Counted from the first letter of the stretch, positions 10,284-20,117 are shown. The stretch is DNA of 64,000 nucleotides from Pseudomonas saudiphocaensis (GCF_000756775.1 NZ_CCSF01000001.1:2108001-2172000), one strand, 5' to 3'. Notes: a model not told the origin generated them from the letters alone. Program-made: numbers and translations.

Positions 10284-10784
10284 ATGCAGATACGTCCCGC
10301 CACTGTCTTGCTTCGCCTGCTGCTGGTCGGCCTGCTGTTGAACCTGAGCGCTTGCGCGCTATTCACCCCACGCGATGCGCTGAACGTGCAGGTCGCCGGG
10401 ATCGAGCCATTGACCGGTGAAGGTCTGGAGCTGCGCATGTTGGTGAAATTGCGGGTGCAGAACCCCAATGACTTTGCCCTCGACTACAACGGCGTGGCGC
10501 TGGAGCTGGAAGTCAACGGCAGGCGCCTGGCCAGCGGTGTCAGCGATCAACAGGGCAGCGTGCCGCGCTTCGGCGAAAGCGTGCTGCAGGTGCCGATGAC
10601 CGTCTCGGCCTTATCCGCTGCTCGCCAGGCGCTCGGGTTGGCCGAGCGCTTCGGTGAAGATCAGCTGCCCTATGTCCTGCGCGGCAAGCTGGCGGGCGGT
10701 GTGTTCGGTACCCAGCGCTTCGTCGAAAAAGGCACGTTGGAGTTTCCCGGCGCTGAGCTCAATCCGTATCGGCGCGAGCCTTAG
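10284..10784 (+). CDS. LEA type 2 (WHy-domain) family lipoprotein
   Basis: 166 residues. A lipoprotein signal peptide ends in the lipobox LSAC, giving a lipidated Cys near residue 25. The mature part resembles the LEA14/WHy (water stress and hypersensitive response) beta-sandwich: VQVAGIEPLTGEGLELRML, then LRVQNPNDFALDYNGVALELEVNG and a C-terminal strand pattern with VPMTVSAL. Such proteins are periplasmic or outer-membrane attached and associated with desiccation or stress tolerance, though their bacterial role is not established. GGAG lies upstream of the ATG. It converges on the trehalase gene, whose substrate is an osmoprotectant, but no shared regulation is visible. Confidence 0.82.
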   Translation: MQIRPATVLLRLLLVGLLLNLSACALFTPRDALNVQVAGIEPLTGEGLELRMLVKLRVQNPNDFALDYNGVALELEVNGRRLASGVSDQQGSVPRFGESVLQVPMTVSALSAARQALGLAERFGEDQLPYVLRGKLAGGVFGTQRFVEKGTLEFPGAELNPYRREP

Positions 10785-10903
10785 AAAAGCTGCCGGCAAA
10801 GAGTTTGGCGCCGAGGACGGCGCTCTACGCTGTGGCAGGCCGCGCCCATGAATGGAAGGCGCCTGCCTGCTCAAGGCGAGTTGCTGCCCACGGCGCTTCA
10901 GAA

Positions 10904-12505
10904 CTAGTCCTGCGCTGCGCAGCTTCCCGCCCGGCAGCGATGTGCTTCGTGGCGTGGGTCTTCCTGCATCAGCTTGCGGGTGACACCGTTGGTCCAGCCG
11001 AAGCCGTCCTGCAACGGGTACTCACCGCCGCCGGCATGATCGGCGCATTGCCGTAGCACGTACTTTTCCACCAGTTTGCTTTCGCGCTCGAACAGGTAGG
11101 CCACGATACTCAGCCAGCGTTCCTCGATCTGCAGCGCCAGCGCATCATGGCCGTAGTACTGCAGCCCGCGGATGCCCATCCACTGCAGGGGCGCCCAGCC
11201 ATTGGGGCGGTCCCACTGCTGTTCGCTGGCGCTGCTTTCGGTGGTCGCCAGTCCACCGGGTGCAAGCAGACGCCGGCGCACGATATCCGCCACGCGCTCG
11301 GCCTGGGCCGCACTGGCCGCCTGCACGAACAAAGGGGTCAGTGTCGCCGCCGTCAGGTTCGCGCGCTGCTGCTGCAAGCACCAGTCGTAGTCGAAATAGG
11401 CGCCCTCGCGCTCATTCCACAGGTAGCGATCAATGGCCGCCAGACGCGTTTCGGCGCGCTGGCGGAATGACCGGGCATGATCATCCAGTCCCTTCACCTC
11501 GCTGAGGCGGGCGATCTGTATTTCCAGCTTGTAGAGGAAGCTGTTCAGATCCACCGGGACGATGCGGGTGGTGCGGATGCTCGACAGGCGTTCGGTGTCA
11601 TCCAGCCAGCGAGAGCTGAAATCCCAGCCTGACTCTGCTCCCGCACGCAGGTCCCGGTAGACCTCGTGCGCGGGCCGGCCGGAGTCACGCGCCGTTTCGA
11701 TATCTTCCCGATAGGCCTCTTCACGGGGTGTATCCCGCTCGTCCCAGTAGCGGTTGAGCAGACTGCCGTCGGGCAGACATACGCAGCGCGCATGCGCTTC
11801 GCCCGGTCGCAAGGCATCGCCACCGTCAGTCCAGAAGGCATGTTCCTTAAGCAGCTGCGGCAGGTAATCACTGGCGCGATACACGCCGTTTTCCTCGAAC
11901 AGCTCGGTCATGAAGACGAACACTGGCGGCTGCGAGCGCCCCAGGTAGTAGGTGCGATTACCGTTTGGCACGTGGCCGTAGGTGTCGATCAGGTAGGCAA
12001 AGTTGTCGGCCATGGCGCGCAGCAGATCGCAATGCCCGCTTTCGTCCAGACCCAGCATGGTGAAGTACGAGTCCCAGTAATACAGCTCGGTGAAGCGTCC
12101 GCCCGGCACTACGTAGTCGTAAGGCAACGGCAGTAGCGAGGAATGCGCCGGGTGCTCCTGTGGATGCCGGGTCAGCACCGGCCAGAGCCGGTCGATATGA
12201 TCGGCAAGACTCTCGTCAGGGTTGGCGACGAAGTTCGTCGGCGGCACCTCGAACGGACTGAAATGCTCGTCAACGAAGGCGCGCAAATCGAAATCCGGAT
12301 CGTCGCAGCGCGCCCGATAGGCCTCAAGGATGGCTTCGGGTTGCTGCCGTGGGGCGCAGTCGACAAAGGTCTTGCTGTCCGCAAAGACACGCTGCATCTG
12401 CACCGCGACGAAGAGTTCCTGATAACGCTCTGCCGGCGTCAGGGTGTCGGCAACAGAGATCGCGCTGATATCGTATTTGAACAGGCTCTGCTGGCTATCG
12501 CTCAT
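10904..12505 (-). CDS. Alpha,alpha-trehalase, cytoplasmic type
   Basis: 533 residues, glycoside hydrolase family 37; hydrolyses trehalose to two glucose molecules. Signature regions visible: PGGRFTELYYWDSYFTMLGL (trehalase signature 1) and QWDRPNGWAPLQWMGIRGL (signature 2). No signal peptide follows the chosen start, so it is of the cytoplasmic TreF kind rather than periplasmic TreA. The start ATG (MSDSQQSL) overlaps the stop of the upstream dehydrogenase as ATGA, which argues for this start over one six codons earlier and for translational coupling. The pair probably helps consume trehalose after osmotic stress. Confidence 0.92.
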   Translation of the reverse strand: MSDSQQSLFKYDISAISVADTLTPAERYQELFVAVQMQRVFADSKTFVDCAPRQQPEAILEAYRARCDDPDFDLRAFVDEHFSPFEVPPTNFVANPDESLADHIDRLWPVLTRHPQEHPAHSSLLPLPYDYVVPGGRFTELYYWDSYFTMLGLDESGHCDLLRAMADNFAYLIDTYGHVPNGNRTYYLGRSQPPVFVFMTELFEENGVYRASDYLPQLLKEHAFWTDGGDALRPGEAHARCVCLPDGSLLNRYWDERDTPREEAYREDIETARDSGRPAHEVYRDLRAGAESGWDFSSRWLDDTERLSSIRTTRIVPVDLNSFLYKLEIQIARLSEVKGLDDHARSFRQRAETRLAAIDRYLWNEREGAYFDYDWCLQQQRANLTAATLTPLFVQAASAAQAERVADIVRRRLLAPGGLATTESSASEQQWDRPNGWAPLQWMGIRGLQYYGHDALALQIEERWLSIVAYLFERESKLVEKYVLRQCADHAGGGEYPLQDGFGWTNGVTRKLMQEDPRHEAHRCRAGSCAAQD

Positions 12506-13269
12506 TGTTCGCTGTAATTCCATAGCAGTCCGCCATCGATCACCAGCGTCGTACCGGTGATATAGCTGGCTTCGTCAGAGGCGAGAAAGGCCACTGCACC
12601 GGCCACGTCACGCGGCTGGCCGAGTCGCCCGGCGGGAATGTTTTCCAGCAGCCGCTCAAGCTTGTCCGGCTGCTTTACCAGGGAGCTGTTGATGGGCGTC
12701 TCGATGGCTCCCGGTGCAACGTTGTTGACGGTGATGCCCAGCGGCGCCAGCTCGATGGCCAGATTGCGCATGAGCATTTTCAGACCGCCCTTGCTGACGC
12801 AATAACTGGTGAAATTGGGAAACGGCAGTTCTTCGTGAACCGAGCTGTTGTTGATGATGCGCCCGCCTCGATTGCTGTCGCGCAAGTGCCGCGCAAAGGC
12901 CTGGGCAAGAAAGAACGGGCCACGCAGATTGACCTCCAGCACCTGGTCATACTCCGCCTCTTCGGCGTCTAGAAACGGGCGGTGCTTCTGCAAGCCTGCA
13001 TTGTTGACCAGAATGTCGAGCGGCCCCATCTGCGCAACAGCTTCGTTCACCAACCGACGGCATTCAGCAACCACGCCGACATCGGCGGCGATAAAGCAGG
13101 CCCGCCGCCCGAGCTTGCGAACCTGCTCAAGGGTCTCCTGGGCCTCTTCGCCATCCTCCCGGCCATTGATGACCAAATCGGCACCAGCCTCAGCCAGGCG
13201 CACGGCAATGCCGCGCCCGATCCCCTGAGTGCTGCCGGTAACCAGCGCAATCCTGTTCTGTAACTTCAT
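12502..13269 (-). CDS. SDR-family oxidoreductase, glucose 1-dehydrogenase-like
   Basis: 255 residues, classical short-chain dehydrogenase. The cofactor loop is TGSTQGIGRG (about residues 10-19), NNAG is present, and the catalytic Ser and Tyr-x-x-x-Lys are in NNSSVHE and YCVSKGG. The basic NGRE after strand 2 is compatible with NADP preference. GAGGT lies 5 bases before the ATG of MKLQNRIALVTG; a second ATG one codon earlier is also possible. Its stop overlaps the trehalase start, so glucose released by trehalase is a plausible substrate, in keeping with the glucose-dehydrogenase-like sequence (inference). Confidence 0.85.
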   Translation of the reverse strand: MKLQNRIALVTGSTQGIGRGIAVRLAEAGADLVINGREDGEEAQETLEQVRKLGRRACFIAADVGVVAECRRLVNEAVAQMGPLDILVNNAGLQKHRPFLDAEEAEYDQVLEVNLRGPFFLAQAFARHLRDSNRGGRIINNSSVHEELPFPNFTSYCVSKGGLKMLMRNLAIELAPLGITVNNVAPGAIETPINSSLVKQPDKLERLLENIPAGRLGQPRDVAGAVAFLASDEASYITGTTLVIDGGLLWNYSEQ

Positions 13270-13451
13270 CATGTACCTCATGCTGGCCAGTTCTGCCACT
13301 TGCCCTGACTGTGACGGTCAGCCGTTCATGGCGGTTCAACGGCACCTGTTTGCAGATGCTTCACGGCTCTGCGCCGGCCTTCGCACCGGCAGACAGCACG
13401 TGCGAACTAGGCGCAGAATAGGCAGCTATTCGCCGCACCCTCAGGATCTCC

Positions 13452-14339
13452 ATGGCCATCGCCAACTTGCGCAAGGGTTATCTGCTGGGCCTGACGACCT
13501 TCAGTATCTGGGGTCTGTTTCCGTTGTACTTCAAAGCCGTCGAGCAGTTCGCGGCGCCGGAGATCGTCACCCAGCGAGCCATCTGGTCGGCGCTGTTCGG
13601 CTCGCTGGTGCTGCTGTTCTGGAAGCATTCCGGCTGGTGGCAGGAATTGCTCGCGCACCCGAAGAGAATCGGCGTGCTGATGATTTCCAGCGTGTTGATC
13701 GCCAGCAACTGGCTGATCTACGTCTGGGCGGTAAATAACGGCCACATGGTCGAAGCGAGCCTGGGCTACTACATCAACCCGCTGGTCAACGTGGTGCTTG
13801 GCCTGCTGATCCTGCATGAGCGGCTGCGGCCTCTACAGTGGCTGGCGGTGGGCATGGCGGCCATCGGGGTCGCACTGCAGCTGATCACCCTCGGCGAATT
13901 TCCCTGGGTATCGATTGCGCTGGCGCTGAGTTTTGGCAGCTACGGCCTGCTGCGCAAACAGGCTCCTGTGGCCGCCCTGCCCGGCCTGGTGGTGGAGACC
14001 TGGCTGCTGCTACCACTGGCGCTGGGCTGGCTGCTTCTATTCGGCAGCGGCCCCAGCACCGAGCCGGCGTTCTGGACCACAACCGAGGCCCTGTGGCTTG
14101 TGGCGGCCGGCCCGGTGACGCTGATCCCGCTGCTGTGCTTCAACGCTGCGGCCCGCCACCTGCCCTACTCGACCCTGGGTTTTCTCCAGTACATCACGCC
14201 GACCCTGTTGCTTCTACTGGCCGTCTGGGTGTTTCACGAACCCTTCCCGGCCGACCGCCAGCTGGCGTTTATCTGCATCTGGGCAGGGCTGGCGGTGTAT
14301 AGCTACGACGCCTGGCAGATCATGCGCAAGGCAACCTGA
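13452..14339 (+). CDS. rarD: RarD-type EamA/DMT-family transporter
   Basis: 295 residues with about ten hydrophobic segments forming two EamA repeats; the start KGYLLGLTTFSIWGLFPLYFKA and the central SNWLIYVWAVNNGHMVEASLGYYINPLVNV are characteristic of RarD. It is an inner-membrane drug/metabolite-type exporter whose substrate is unknown (RarD was named for a chloramphenicol-sensitivity phenotype). AGGA lies six bases before the ATG. Divergently arranged from the SDR/trehalase pair across about 180 bp. Confidence 0.9.
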   Translation: MAIANLRKGYLLGLTTFSIWGLFPLYFKAVEQFAAPEIVTQRAIWSALFGSLVLLFWKHSGWWQELLAHPKRIGVLMISSVLIASNWLIYVWAVNNGHMVEASLGYYINPLVNVVLGLLILHERLRPLQWLAVGMAAIGVALQLITLGEFPWVSIALALSFGSYGLLRKQAPVAALPGLVVETWLLLPLALGWLLLFGSGPSTEPAFWTTTEALWLVAAGPVTLIPLLCFNAAARHLPYSTLGFLQYITPTLLLLLAVWVFHEPFPADRQLAFICIWAGLAVYSYDAWQIMRKAT

Positions 14340-14494
14340 GCAGCGGCTTGACACCGCCCGCAGAGGCAGGCGATCCGGCTGTAAAGCCTTGAAGGTCAGT
14401 GAAAAACCCCAACCTTCGGGAGACTGATTTTCCCTAAAGCTTCATGTAGTATCGGCCGGCCCGGACTACAAGAAACTTGCGGCCCGAAAGATCA

Positions 14495-14506
14495 AAGAAA
14501 AAACAA
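14495..14506 (+). promoter_or_regulatory. Possible Hfq/Crc A-rich motif in the glcB leader
   Basis: Overlapping AAGAAAAA (14495-14502) and AAAAACAA (14499-14506) both fit AANAANAA, the motif bound by Hfq with Crc in Pseudomonas catabolite repression. It is a few bases upstream of the GAGGCGAG ribosome binding site of glcB, where binding would block initiation. Confidence 0.5.
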
Positions 14507-14518
14507 GTGAGGCGAGTA

Positions 14519-16699
14519 ATGACTGAGCGCGTTCAAGTCGGTGGCCTGCAGGTCGCCAAAGTCCTGTATGACTTTGTGAACAACGAAGCGATCCCTGGTA
14601 CCGGTCTCGATGCCGCAGCCTTCTGGGCCGGCGCCGACAGCGTCATCCATGACCTGGCGCCGAAGAACCGCGCGCTGCTGGCCAAGCGTGACGAGCTGCA
14701 GGCACAGATCGATGCCTGGCACCAGGCTCGTGCCGGTCAGGCCCACGACGCCGCTGCCTACAAGGCTTTTCTCCAGGAAATCGGCTACCTGCTGCCCGAA
14801 GCCGAAGACTTCCAGGCCACCACCCAGAACGTCGACGAAGAAATCACCAGCATGGCCGGCCCGCAGCTGGTGGTGCCGATCATGAACGCGCGCTTCGCCC
14901 TGAACGCCGCCAACGCCCGCTGGGGCTCGCTGTATGACGCGCTCTACGGCACCGACGCCATCTCCGAAGAAGGCGGCGCCAGCAAGGGTCCGGGTTACAA
15001 CGAAGTTCGCGGCGCCAAGGTCATTGCCTACGCACGCGCCTTCCTCGATGAAGCCGCTGCGCTGGAAAACGGCTCGCACGCCGACTCCACCGGCTACCGC
15101 ATCGAAGGCGGCAAGCTGGTCGTTTCGCTGAAAGACGGCAGCACCACCGGCTTGAAAGACCCGCAGCTGCTGCTCGGCTTCCAGGGCGAGGCCAGCGCGC
15201 CGATCGCCGTGCTGTTCAAGCACAACGGCATCCATTTCGAGATCCAGATCGACCCGGCCAGCCCCATCGGCCAGACCGACGCCGCCGGCGTGAAAGACAT
15301 CCTGATGGAAGCAGCGCTGACCACCATCATGGACTGCGAAGACTCCATCGCGGCCGTCGATGCCGACGACAAGACCATCGTTTACCGCAACTGGCTCGGC
15401 CTGATGAAGGGCGACCTGGTCGAGGAGCTGGATAAGGGCGGCAAGCGCATCACCCGCGCGATGAACCCCGACCGCGCCTACACCAAGGCTGACGGCAACG
15501 GCGAACTGACCCTGCATGGCCGCTCGCTGCTGTTCATCCGCAACGTCGGTCACCTGATGACCAACGACGCCATCCTCGACAAGGACGGCAATGAGGTACC
15601 GGAAGGCATCATGGACGGGCTGTTCACCAACCTCTGCGCGATCCACAACCTCAACGGCAACACCACGCGCAAGAACAGCCGCACCGGCTCGGTCTACATC
15701 GTCAAGCCGAAGATGCACGGCCCGGAAGAAGTGGCCTTCGCCACCGAACTGTTCGGCCGCGTCGAGGACGTTCTCAAGCTGCCGCGCAACACCCTGAAGA
15801 TGGGCATCATGGACGAGGAGCGTCGCACCTCGATCAACCTCAAGGCCTGCATCAAGGAAGCGCGCGAGCGCGTGGTGTTCATCAACACCGGCTTCCTCGA
15901 CCGCACCGGCGACGAAATCCACACCTCCATGGAAGCCGGCCCAGTGGTTCGCAAGGCCGCAATGAAAGGCGAGAAGTGGATCAGCACCTACGAAGACAAC
16001 AACGTCGACGTGGGCCTGGCCTGTGGCCTGCAAGGCCGCGCGCAGATCGGAAAGGGCATGTGGGCCATGCCTGATCTGATGGCCGGCATGCTCGAGCAGA
16101 AGATCGGCCACCCCATGGCCGGTGCCAACACCGCCTGGGTACCTTCCCCGACTGCCGCCACCCTGCACGCCATGCACTACCACAAGGTCGACGTGTTCGC
16201 CCGTCAGGCCGAACTGGCCAAGCGCACCAAGGCCTCGGTGGACGATATCCTGACCATCCCGCTGGCCAAGGACACCAACTGGAGCGACGAGGAAAAGCGC
16301 AACGAGCTGGACAACAACTCGCAGGGCATCCTCGGCTACATGGTGCGCTGGGTCGAGCAGGGCGTCGGCTGCTCCAAGGTGCCGGACATCAACGATGTCG
16401 CACTGATGGAAGACCGCGCAACCCTGCGCATCTCCAGCCAGCACATGGCCAACTGGATGCGCCATGGCGTGGTGACCAAGGAGCAGGTGGTCGAAAGCCT
16501 CAAGCGCATGGCGCCGGTGGTTGACCGTCAGAACGAAGGTGATCCGCTGTACCGCCCGATGGCGCCGGACTTCGACAACAGCGTCGCCTTCCAGGCCGCG
16601 CTGGAGCTGGTCCTCGAAGGCACCAAGCAGCCCAACGGCTACACCGAGCCGGTACTGCATCGCCGCCGCCGCGAGTTCAAGGCCAAGAACGGTCTGTAA
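14519..16699 (+). CDS. glcB: Malate synthase G
   Basis: 726 residues, normal length for isoform G. Condenses glyoxylate with acetyl-CoA to malate, the second step of the glyoxylate shunt and of glycolate use. Visible family segments include [17 protein letters not shown] (metal ligand and substrate region), [28 protein letters not shown] and [17 protein letters not shown], with a C-terminal domain ending [11 protein letters not shown]. The ATG of MTERVQVGG follows GAGGCGAG at good spacing; an upstream in-frame ATG at 14477 would add 14 residues not expected in the family. A strong terminator follows. Leader A-rich motifs suggest catabolite control. Confidence 0.97.
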   Translation: MTERVQVGGLQVAKVLYDFVNNEAIPGTGLDAAAFWAGADSVIHDLAPKNRALLAKRDELQAQIDAWHQARAGQAHDAAAYKAFLQEIGYLLPEAEDFQATTQNVDEEITSMAGPQLVVPIMNARFALNAANARWGSLYDALYGTDAISEEGGASKGPGYNEVRGAKVIAYARAFLDEAAALENGSHADSTGYRIEGGKLVVSLKDGSTTGLKDPQLLLGFQGEASAPIAVLFKHNGIHFEIQIDPASPIGQTDAAGVKDILMEAALTTIMDCEDSIAAVDADDKTIVYRNWLGLMKGDLVEELDKGGKRITRAMNPDRAYTKADGNGELTLHGRSLLFIRNVGHLMTNDAILDKDGNEVPEGIMDGLFTNLCAIHNLNGNTTRKNSRTGSVYIVKPKMHGPEEVAFATELFGRVEDVLKLPRNTLKMGIMDEERRTSINLKACIKEARERVVFINTGFLDRTGDEIHTSMEAGPVVRKAAMKGEKWISTYEDNNVDVGLACGLQGRAQIGKGMWAMPDLMAGMLEQKIGHPMAGANTAWVPSPTAATLHAMHYHKVDVFARQAELAKRTKASVDDILTIPLAKDTNWSDEEKRNELDNNSQGILGYMVRWVEQGVGCSKVPDINDVALMEDRATLRISSQHMANWMRHGVVTKEQVVESLKRMAPVVDRQNEGDPLYRPMAPDFDNSVAFQAALELVLEGTKQPNGYTEPVLHRRRREFKAKNGL

Positions 16700-16714
16700 C
16701 CCGCAGCGCTGCAC

Positions 16715-16745
16715 AAAAAACCGCCCTCCGGGGCGGTTTTTTTTG
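16715..16745 (+). terminator. Rho-independent terminator of glcB
   Basis: CCGCCCT/GGGCGG hairpin with a preceding A run and eight following T residues, 16 bp after the glcB stop. Confidence 0.93.
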
Positions 16746-16883
16746 CTCTGTCGCTTACCTATCGCAACTTAGATGTGCCCACATTCGGCGCGAGGTCGCG
16801 CCTTGTATGGTTTTCCTGCAGGTCCAAACTGGACTTGTCAGGGTGGAGGGGGCAAGCGCGCCTTCCGGCCTTTCGGCACGGAC

Positions 16884-18005
16884 TGTGGGAGATTTAGCCC
16901 CCGCCCTTCTCATCAAAACGCCGATAGAGAATCCATCGGCGGAGCCTTGCCGCTCATGACCGACGAAATGTTGCAAGCCAGCGTTCGATGAGCCCTGACA
17001 AGTAAAATCACCTTAGCTTGGAGGGTAAAGCATGGCAAAGCCCATTACGCCAGTCATGGTGGGTGTCGATGTCAGCAAGGCCGAGCTGGTCATTGCCCGC
17101 AGTGATTCGAAGGATCTTAAGAGGATTGCCAACACAGCCCAAGCCATCGGCGGCTGGCTGAAGACGCTTGCGGGCCGAACCAAAATCGCACTCGAGGCTA
17201 CTGGTACCTATCACCGCACCTTGGCAACGCTGGCGCATCAGGCGGGCGTTGAGCTTTATTTGCTCGATGGTTATCGACTCAACCGGTATCGCGATGGCGT
17301 TGGCAGTCGCGCCAAGACCGACCCGGCTGATGCTCGGTTGATTCTGCGCTACCTGAGCAAGGAACTGAGCGACCTCAAACCCTGGGTGCCGCCTCACGAT
17401 GCGTTTTACCGCATCCAGAGCCTGCTGCGACGCCGGGCTTCGCTTGTGCATACCCGCATCGCCCTGACCCAGAGCCTGGACGATATGCCCGACCTCAAGA
17501 GCGCATCCAAACGCCTGAGCAACAACATCAAGGACATCGAAAGATTGATCGAACGCCGCCTCAAAGAGGCCATGGCTGAGGTGGGCTGGCAGTCGGATGC
17601 CCAGCGCTGTAAGGCTATAGAGGGCATCGGCGATCTCACCTCGGTAGCGCTGGCCAATACTTTCCACCGAGGCGAATTCAAGAACAGCGATGCCTTCGTT
17701 GCCTACCTGGGCATGGACGTCAGAGTTCGGGACTCAGGCAAGCAGGTGGGTCGCCGTAAACTGACCAAGAAAGGTGATCCGGAGCTGCGACGCCTTTTGT
17801 ATAACGCGGCCATGTCTGCCCGCCGGACAAAAGCCTGGTCCGGCCTATATGAAACCTATCTTAGCCAGGGACTGAAGACGACTCAGGCTCTAGTAAAGCT
17901 CGGCCGAAAGCTGGCCCGTATCGCCTTCGCCTTGATGAAAAACCAATCAATGTATCGACCAAAAATGCCGGTTAAGTGTTGCGCTGCACCATAGAATCTC
18001 CCACA
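16884..18005 (+). mobile_element. IS110-family insertion element, ends approximate
   Basis: A single transposase gene is bracketed by a perfect 11-bp inverted repeat, TGTGGGAGATT at 16884-16894 and AATCTCCCACA at 17995-18005. IS110 elements usually lack classical terminal repeats, while the IS1111 subgroup has subterminal ones, so the true ends may lie a few bases away. The TGTGGGAG ends resemble Pseudomonas REP-type palindromes, and REP-like sequence (TGTGGAGCCGCC region near 18034) lies just outside on the right. There are about 137 bp of non-coding DNA inside the left end and almost none at the right. Confidence 0.55.
17032..17994 (+). CDS. IS110-family transposase (DEDD)
   Basis: 320 residues, apparently intact. 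The N-terminal DEDD/RuvC-like domain begins VGVDVSKAELVIARSD, followed by ALEATGTYH and the typical SRAKTDPADARLI. The C-terminal Tnp_20 domain has IEGIGDLTSVALA, AFVAYLGMDVRVRDSGK and KKGDPELRRLLYNAAM, with the conserved Ser region. IS110 enzymes recombine DNA guided, in characterised members, by a bridge RNA from the element's own non-coding end. GGAGG lies 8-12 bases before the ATG. The stop is directly at the right inverted repeat. It sits between glcB and the DUF294 gene and disrupts neither. Confidence 0.95.
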   Translation: MAKPITPVMVGVDVSKAELVIARSDSKDLKRIANTAQAIGGWLKTLAGRTKIALEATGTYHRTLATLAHQAGVELYLLDGYRLNRYRDGVGSRAKTDPADARLILRYLSKELSDLKPWVPPHDAFYRIQSLLRRRASLVHTRIALTQSLDDMPDLKSASKRLSNNIKDIERLIERRLKEAMAEVGWQSDAQRCKAIEGIGDLTSVALANTFHRGEFKNSDAFVAYLGMDVRVRDSGKQVGRRKLTKKGDPELRRLLYNAAMSARRTKAWSGLYETYLSQGLKTTQALVKLGRKLARIAFALMKNQSMYRPKMPVKCCAAP

Positions 18006-18185
18006 AAAAGCGGTGCGGCACCAGCTGCAACTTGTGGAGCCGCCGCCCTCGGCGCGAAGCTTTTTCCACCTGCGCCCCTAGGCTGACACGGATCAGCCTT
18101 CCTAACACCCGCCGCGACTAGACTTACGTCCAATTGGGCCAAGCCAGCCTACGGCCCACCATGGAATGAAAATGGAAAGTGAACC

Positions 18186-20117
18186 ATGAGCAAAGGTGAC
18201 ACTTACGCCGAGGCCGGCAAAACTGCCGTACTGCAAAACATTCACGGGACCATGGAGTTCCTGCGCAAGTACGCGCCCTTTAAGCAGATGGAAGCGCCGC
18301 ATCTCGCCTTCCTCGTTGAAAACTGCGAGCTGCGTTTCTATGCCGAAGGCGACAGCATCATTTCCCCTGAGGACGGCACGGTCCAGCACTTCTATATCGT
18401 CAAGCAAGGTCGTGTTCACGGCCAACGCCCTCATACCTCCAAGCGCGGCACGGACACTACCTTCGAAGTCATCGTCGGCGAGTGTTTCCCCATGGCCGCC
18501 CTGATGGGCGAACGTGCAACTCGCACCGGGCACTTCGCGGCCGAGGACACCTTCTGCCTGCTGTTGAACAAGCCGGCTTTCGTCAAGCTGATCTCCAAGT
18601 CCGAAGTGTTTCGCGACTTCGCCATGCGTGGCGTCAGCAGCCTGCTCGATCTCGTCAATCAGCAGGCACAAGCTCGCGCCGTGGAAAACCTGGGCGAGCG
18701 CTACTCACTGGAAACCACCGTTGGAGAGCTGGCCGTACACCATCCGGTGTCCTGTCTGCCGTCGATGCCGCTGGACGATGCAGTTGGCCTGATGCAGCAG
18801 GCCAATGTCGGCAGCATCGTTATCGTTGACGAAGAACAGCACCCGCTGGGTATCTTTACCTTGCGCGACCTGCGCCGGGTCATCGGCAACAAGCTGGACG
18901 ATCTTTCCAGCCCCATATCCGGGTTCATGACCCACGGGCCCTTCTATCTTCCGCCCAGCGCCACGGCCTTCGACGCCGCCATCGCCATGACCGAGCGGCA
19001 GATCGGACATGTCTGCGTGGTAAAGGACGGCCTGCTCTGTGGCGTTATTTCCGAACGTGACCTGTTCTCGCTGCAGCGGGTCGATCTGGTCCATCTGGCG
19101 CAGACCATTCTGCACGCCGACCGCGTGGAGTCGCTGGTAGCCGTCCGCACGCATATCAACCAGCTGGTCGACAACATGCTCGCCCATGGTGCGTCGTCCA
19201 CCCAGATCACACACATCATCACCCTGCTGAACGACCACACGGTACGTCGCGTCATCGAGCTGGCCATCGCCGACATGGGCGATCCCGGAGTCCCCTTCAC
19301 CTGGCTGTGCTTCGGTAGCGAAGGCCGGCGCGAGCAGACGCTGCATACCGATCAGGACAACGGCATTCTCTTCGAAGCCGAAGACGCGGCAGAGGCCGCG
19401 CGTATTCGCGGCAAGCTGCTGCCACTGGCCGAACGCATTACCCGGGATCTGGATACCTGCGGTTTCACCCTGTGCAAGGGCAACATCATGGCCAGCAATC
19501 CCGAACTGTGCCTGTCGCGCAAGGAGTGGAAGCATCGTTTCAGCTCCTTCGTCCGCGAGGCCACGCCGGATAACCTCCTGAGCAGCACCATATTCTTCGA
19601 CCTGCGCTCGGTCTGGGGGCCGGAGGAAGGCTGCGACAAGCTACGCAAACACATGCTCAACGAAGTGGCCGACAGCCCTATCTTCCAGCGGCTCATGGCC
19701 AGCAGTGCCCTGCGCCACCGCCCGCCAGTGGGCCGCTTCCGGGACTTCGTCCTGGAGCGCAAGGCCGGCAAGGATACCCTCGACCTGAAGATTCAGGGCC
19801 TGACCCCCTTCGTCGACGGCGCCCGCCTGCTGGCACTGGCCAATGGCATAGGCGAATGCAATACTCTCGAACGCCTGCGCCTATTGGTCGAGAAGGGCGC
19901 CATGGATGCCAAGGACGGTGCGGCCTATGAAGAGGCCTACCACTTCATCCAGCAGACGCGCATGCAGCACCACCAGCAGCAGACGCGCAATGGCCTGCCC
20001 TTCTCCAATCGGCTCGATCCGCAAGACCTCAATCATCTGGACCGGCGCATCCTGCGCGAATCCTTCCGACAAGCCCAACGCCTGCAAGGCAGTCTCGCAT
20101 TGCGTTATCAACTATGA
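18186..20117 (+). CDS. cNMP-binding/CBS/DUF294 nucleotidyltransferase-like signalling protein
   Basis: 643 residues, cytoplasmic. Domains in order: cyclic-nucleotide-binding-like fold (about 15-140), a CBS pair (about 165-300; VHHPVSCLPSMPLDDAVGLM and ISGFMTHGPFYLPPSATAFDAA), DUF294 putative nucleotidyltransferase (about 330-480; GSEGRREQTLHTDQDNGILF, with the Gly-Ser and Asp-x-Asp pattern seen in GlnD-type enzymes), and the DUF294 C-terminal domain. The combination suggests sensing of nucleotides (AMP/ATP or cyclic) with transfer of a nucleotide to a protein. It overlaps the exonuclease gene by 4 bp and lies near the DUF4212/symporter operon, a grouping I recall from other Pseudomonas genomes. 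The target is unknown. Confidence 0.88.
   Translation: MSKGDTYAEAGKTAVLQNIHGTMEFLRKYAPFKQMEAPHLAFLVENCELRFYAEGDSIISPEDGTVQHFYIVKQGRVHGQRPHTSKRGTDTTFEVIVGECFPMAALMGERATRTGHFAAEDTFCLLLNKPAFVKLISKSEVFRDFAMRGVSSLLDLVNQQAQARAVENLGERYSLETTVGELAVHHPVSCLPSMPLDDAVGLMQQANVGSIVIVDEEQHPLGIFTLRDLRRVIGNKLDDLSSPISGFMTHGPFYLPPSATAFDAAIAMTERQIGHVCVVKDGLLCGVISERDLFSLQRVDLVHLAQTILHADRVESLVAVRTHINQLVDNMLAHGASSTQITHIITLLNDHTVRRVIELAIADMGDPGVPFTWLCFGSEGRREQTLHTDQDNGILFEAEDAAEAARIRGKLLPLAERITRDLDTCGFTLCKGNIMASNPELCLSRKEWKHRFSSFVREATPDNLLSSTIFFDLRSVWGPEEGCDKLRKHMLNEVADSPIFQRLMASSALRHRPPVGRFRDFVLERKAGKDTLDLKIQGLTPFVDGARLLALANGIGECNTLERLRLLVEKGAMDAKDGAAYEEAYHFIQQTRMQHHQQQTRNGLPFSNRLDPQDLNHLDRRILRESFRQAQRLQGSLALRYQL

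Noticed and set aside
14492-16714. 740-codon open frame opposite malate synthase
   Set aside because: It is a shadow of the strongly biased glcB codons; its translation has no recognisable domain and covers the terminator-proximal end of glcB.
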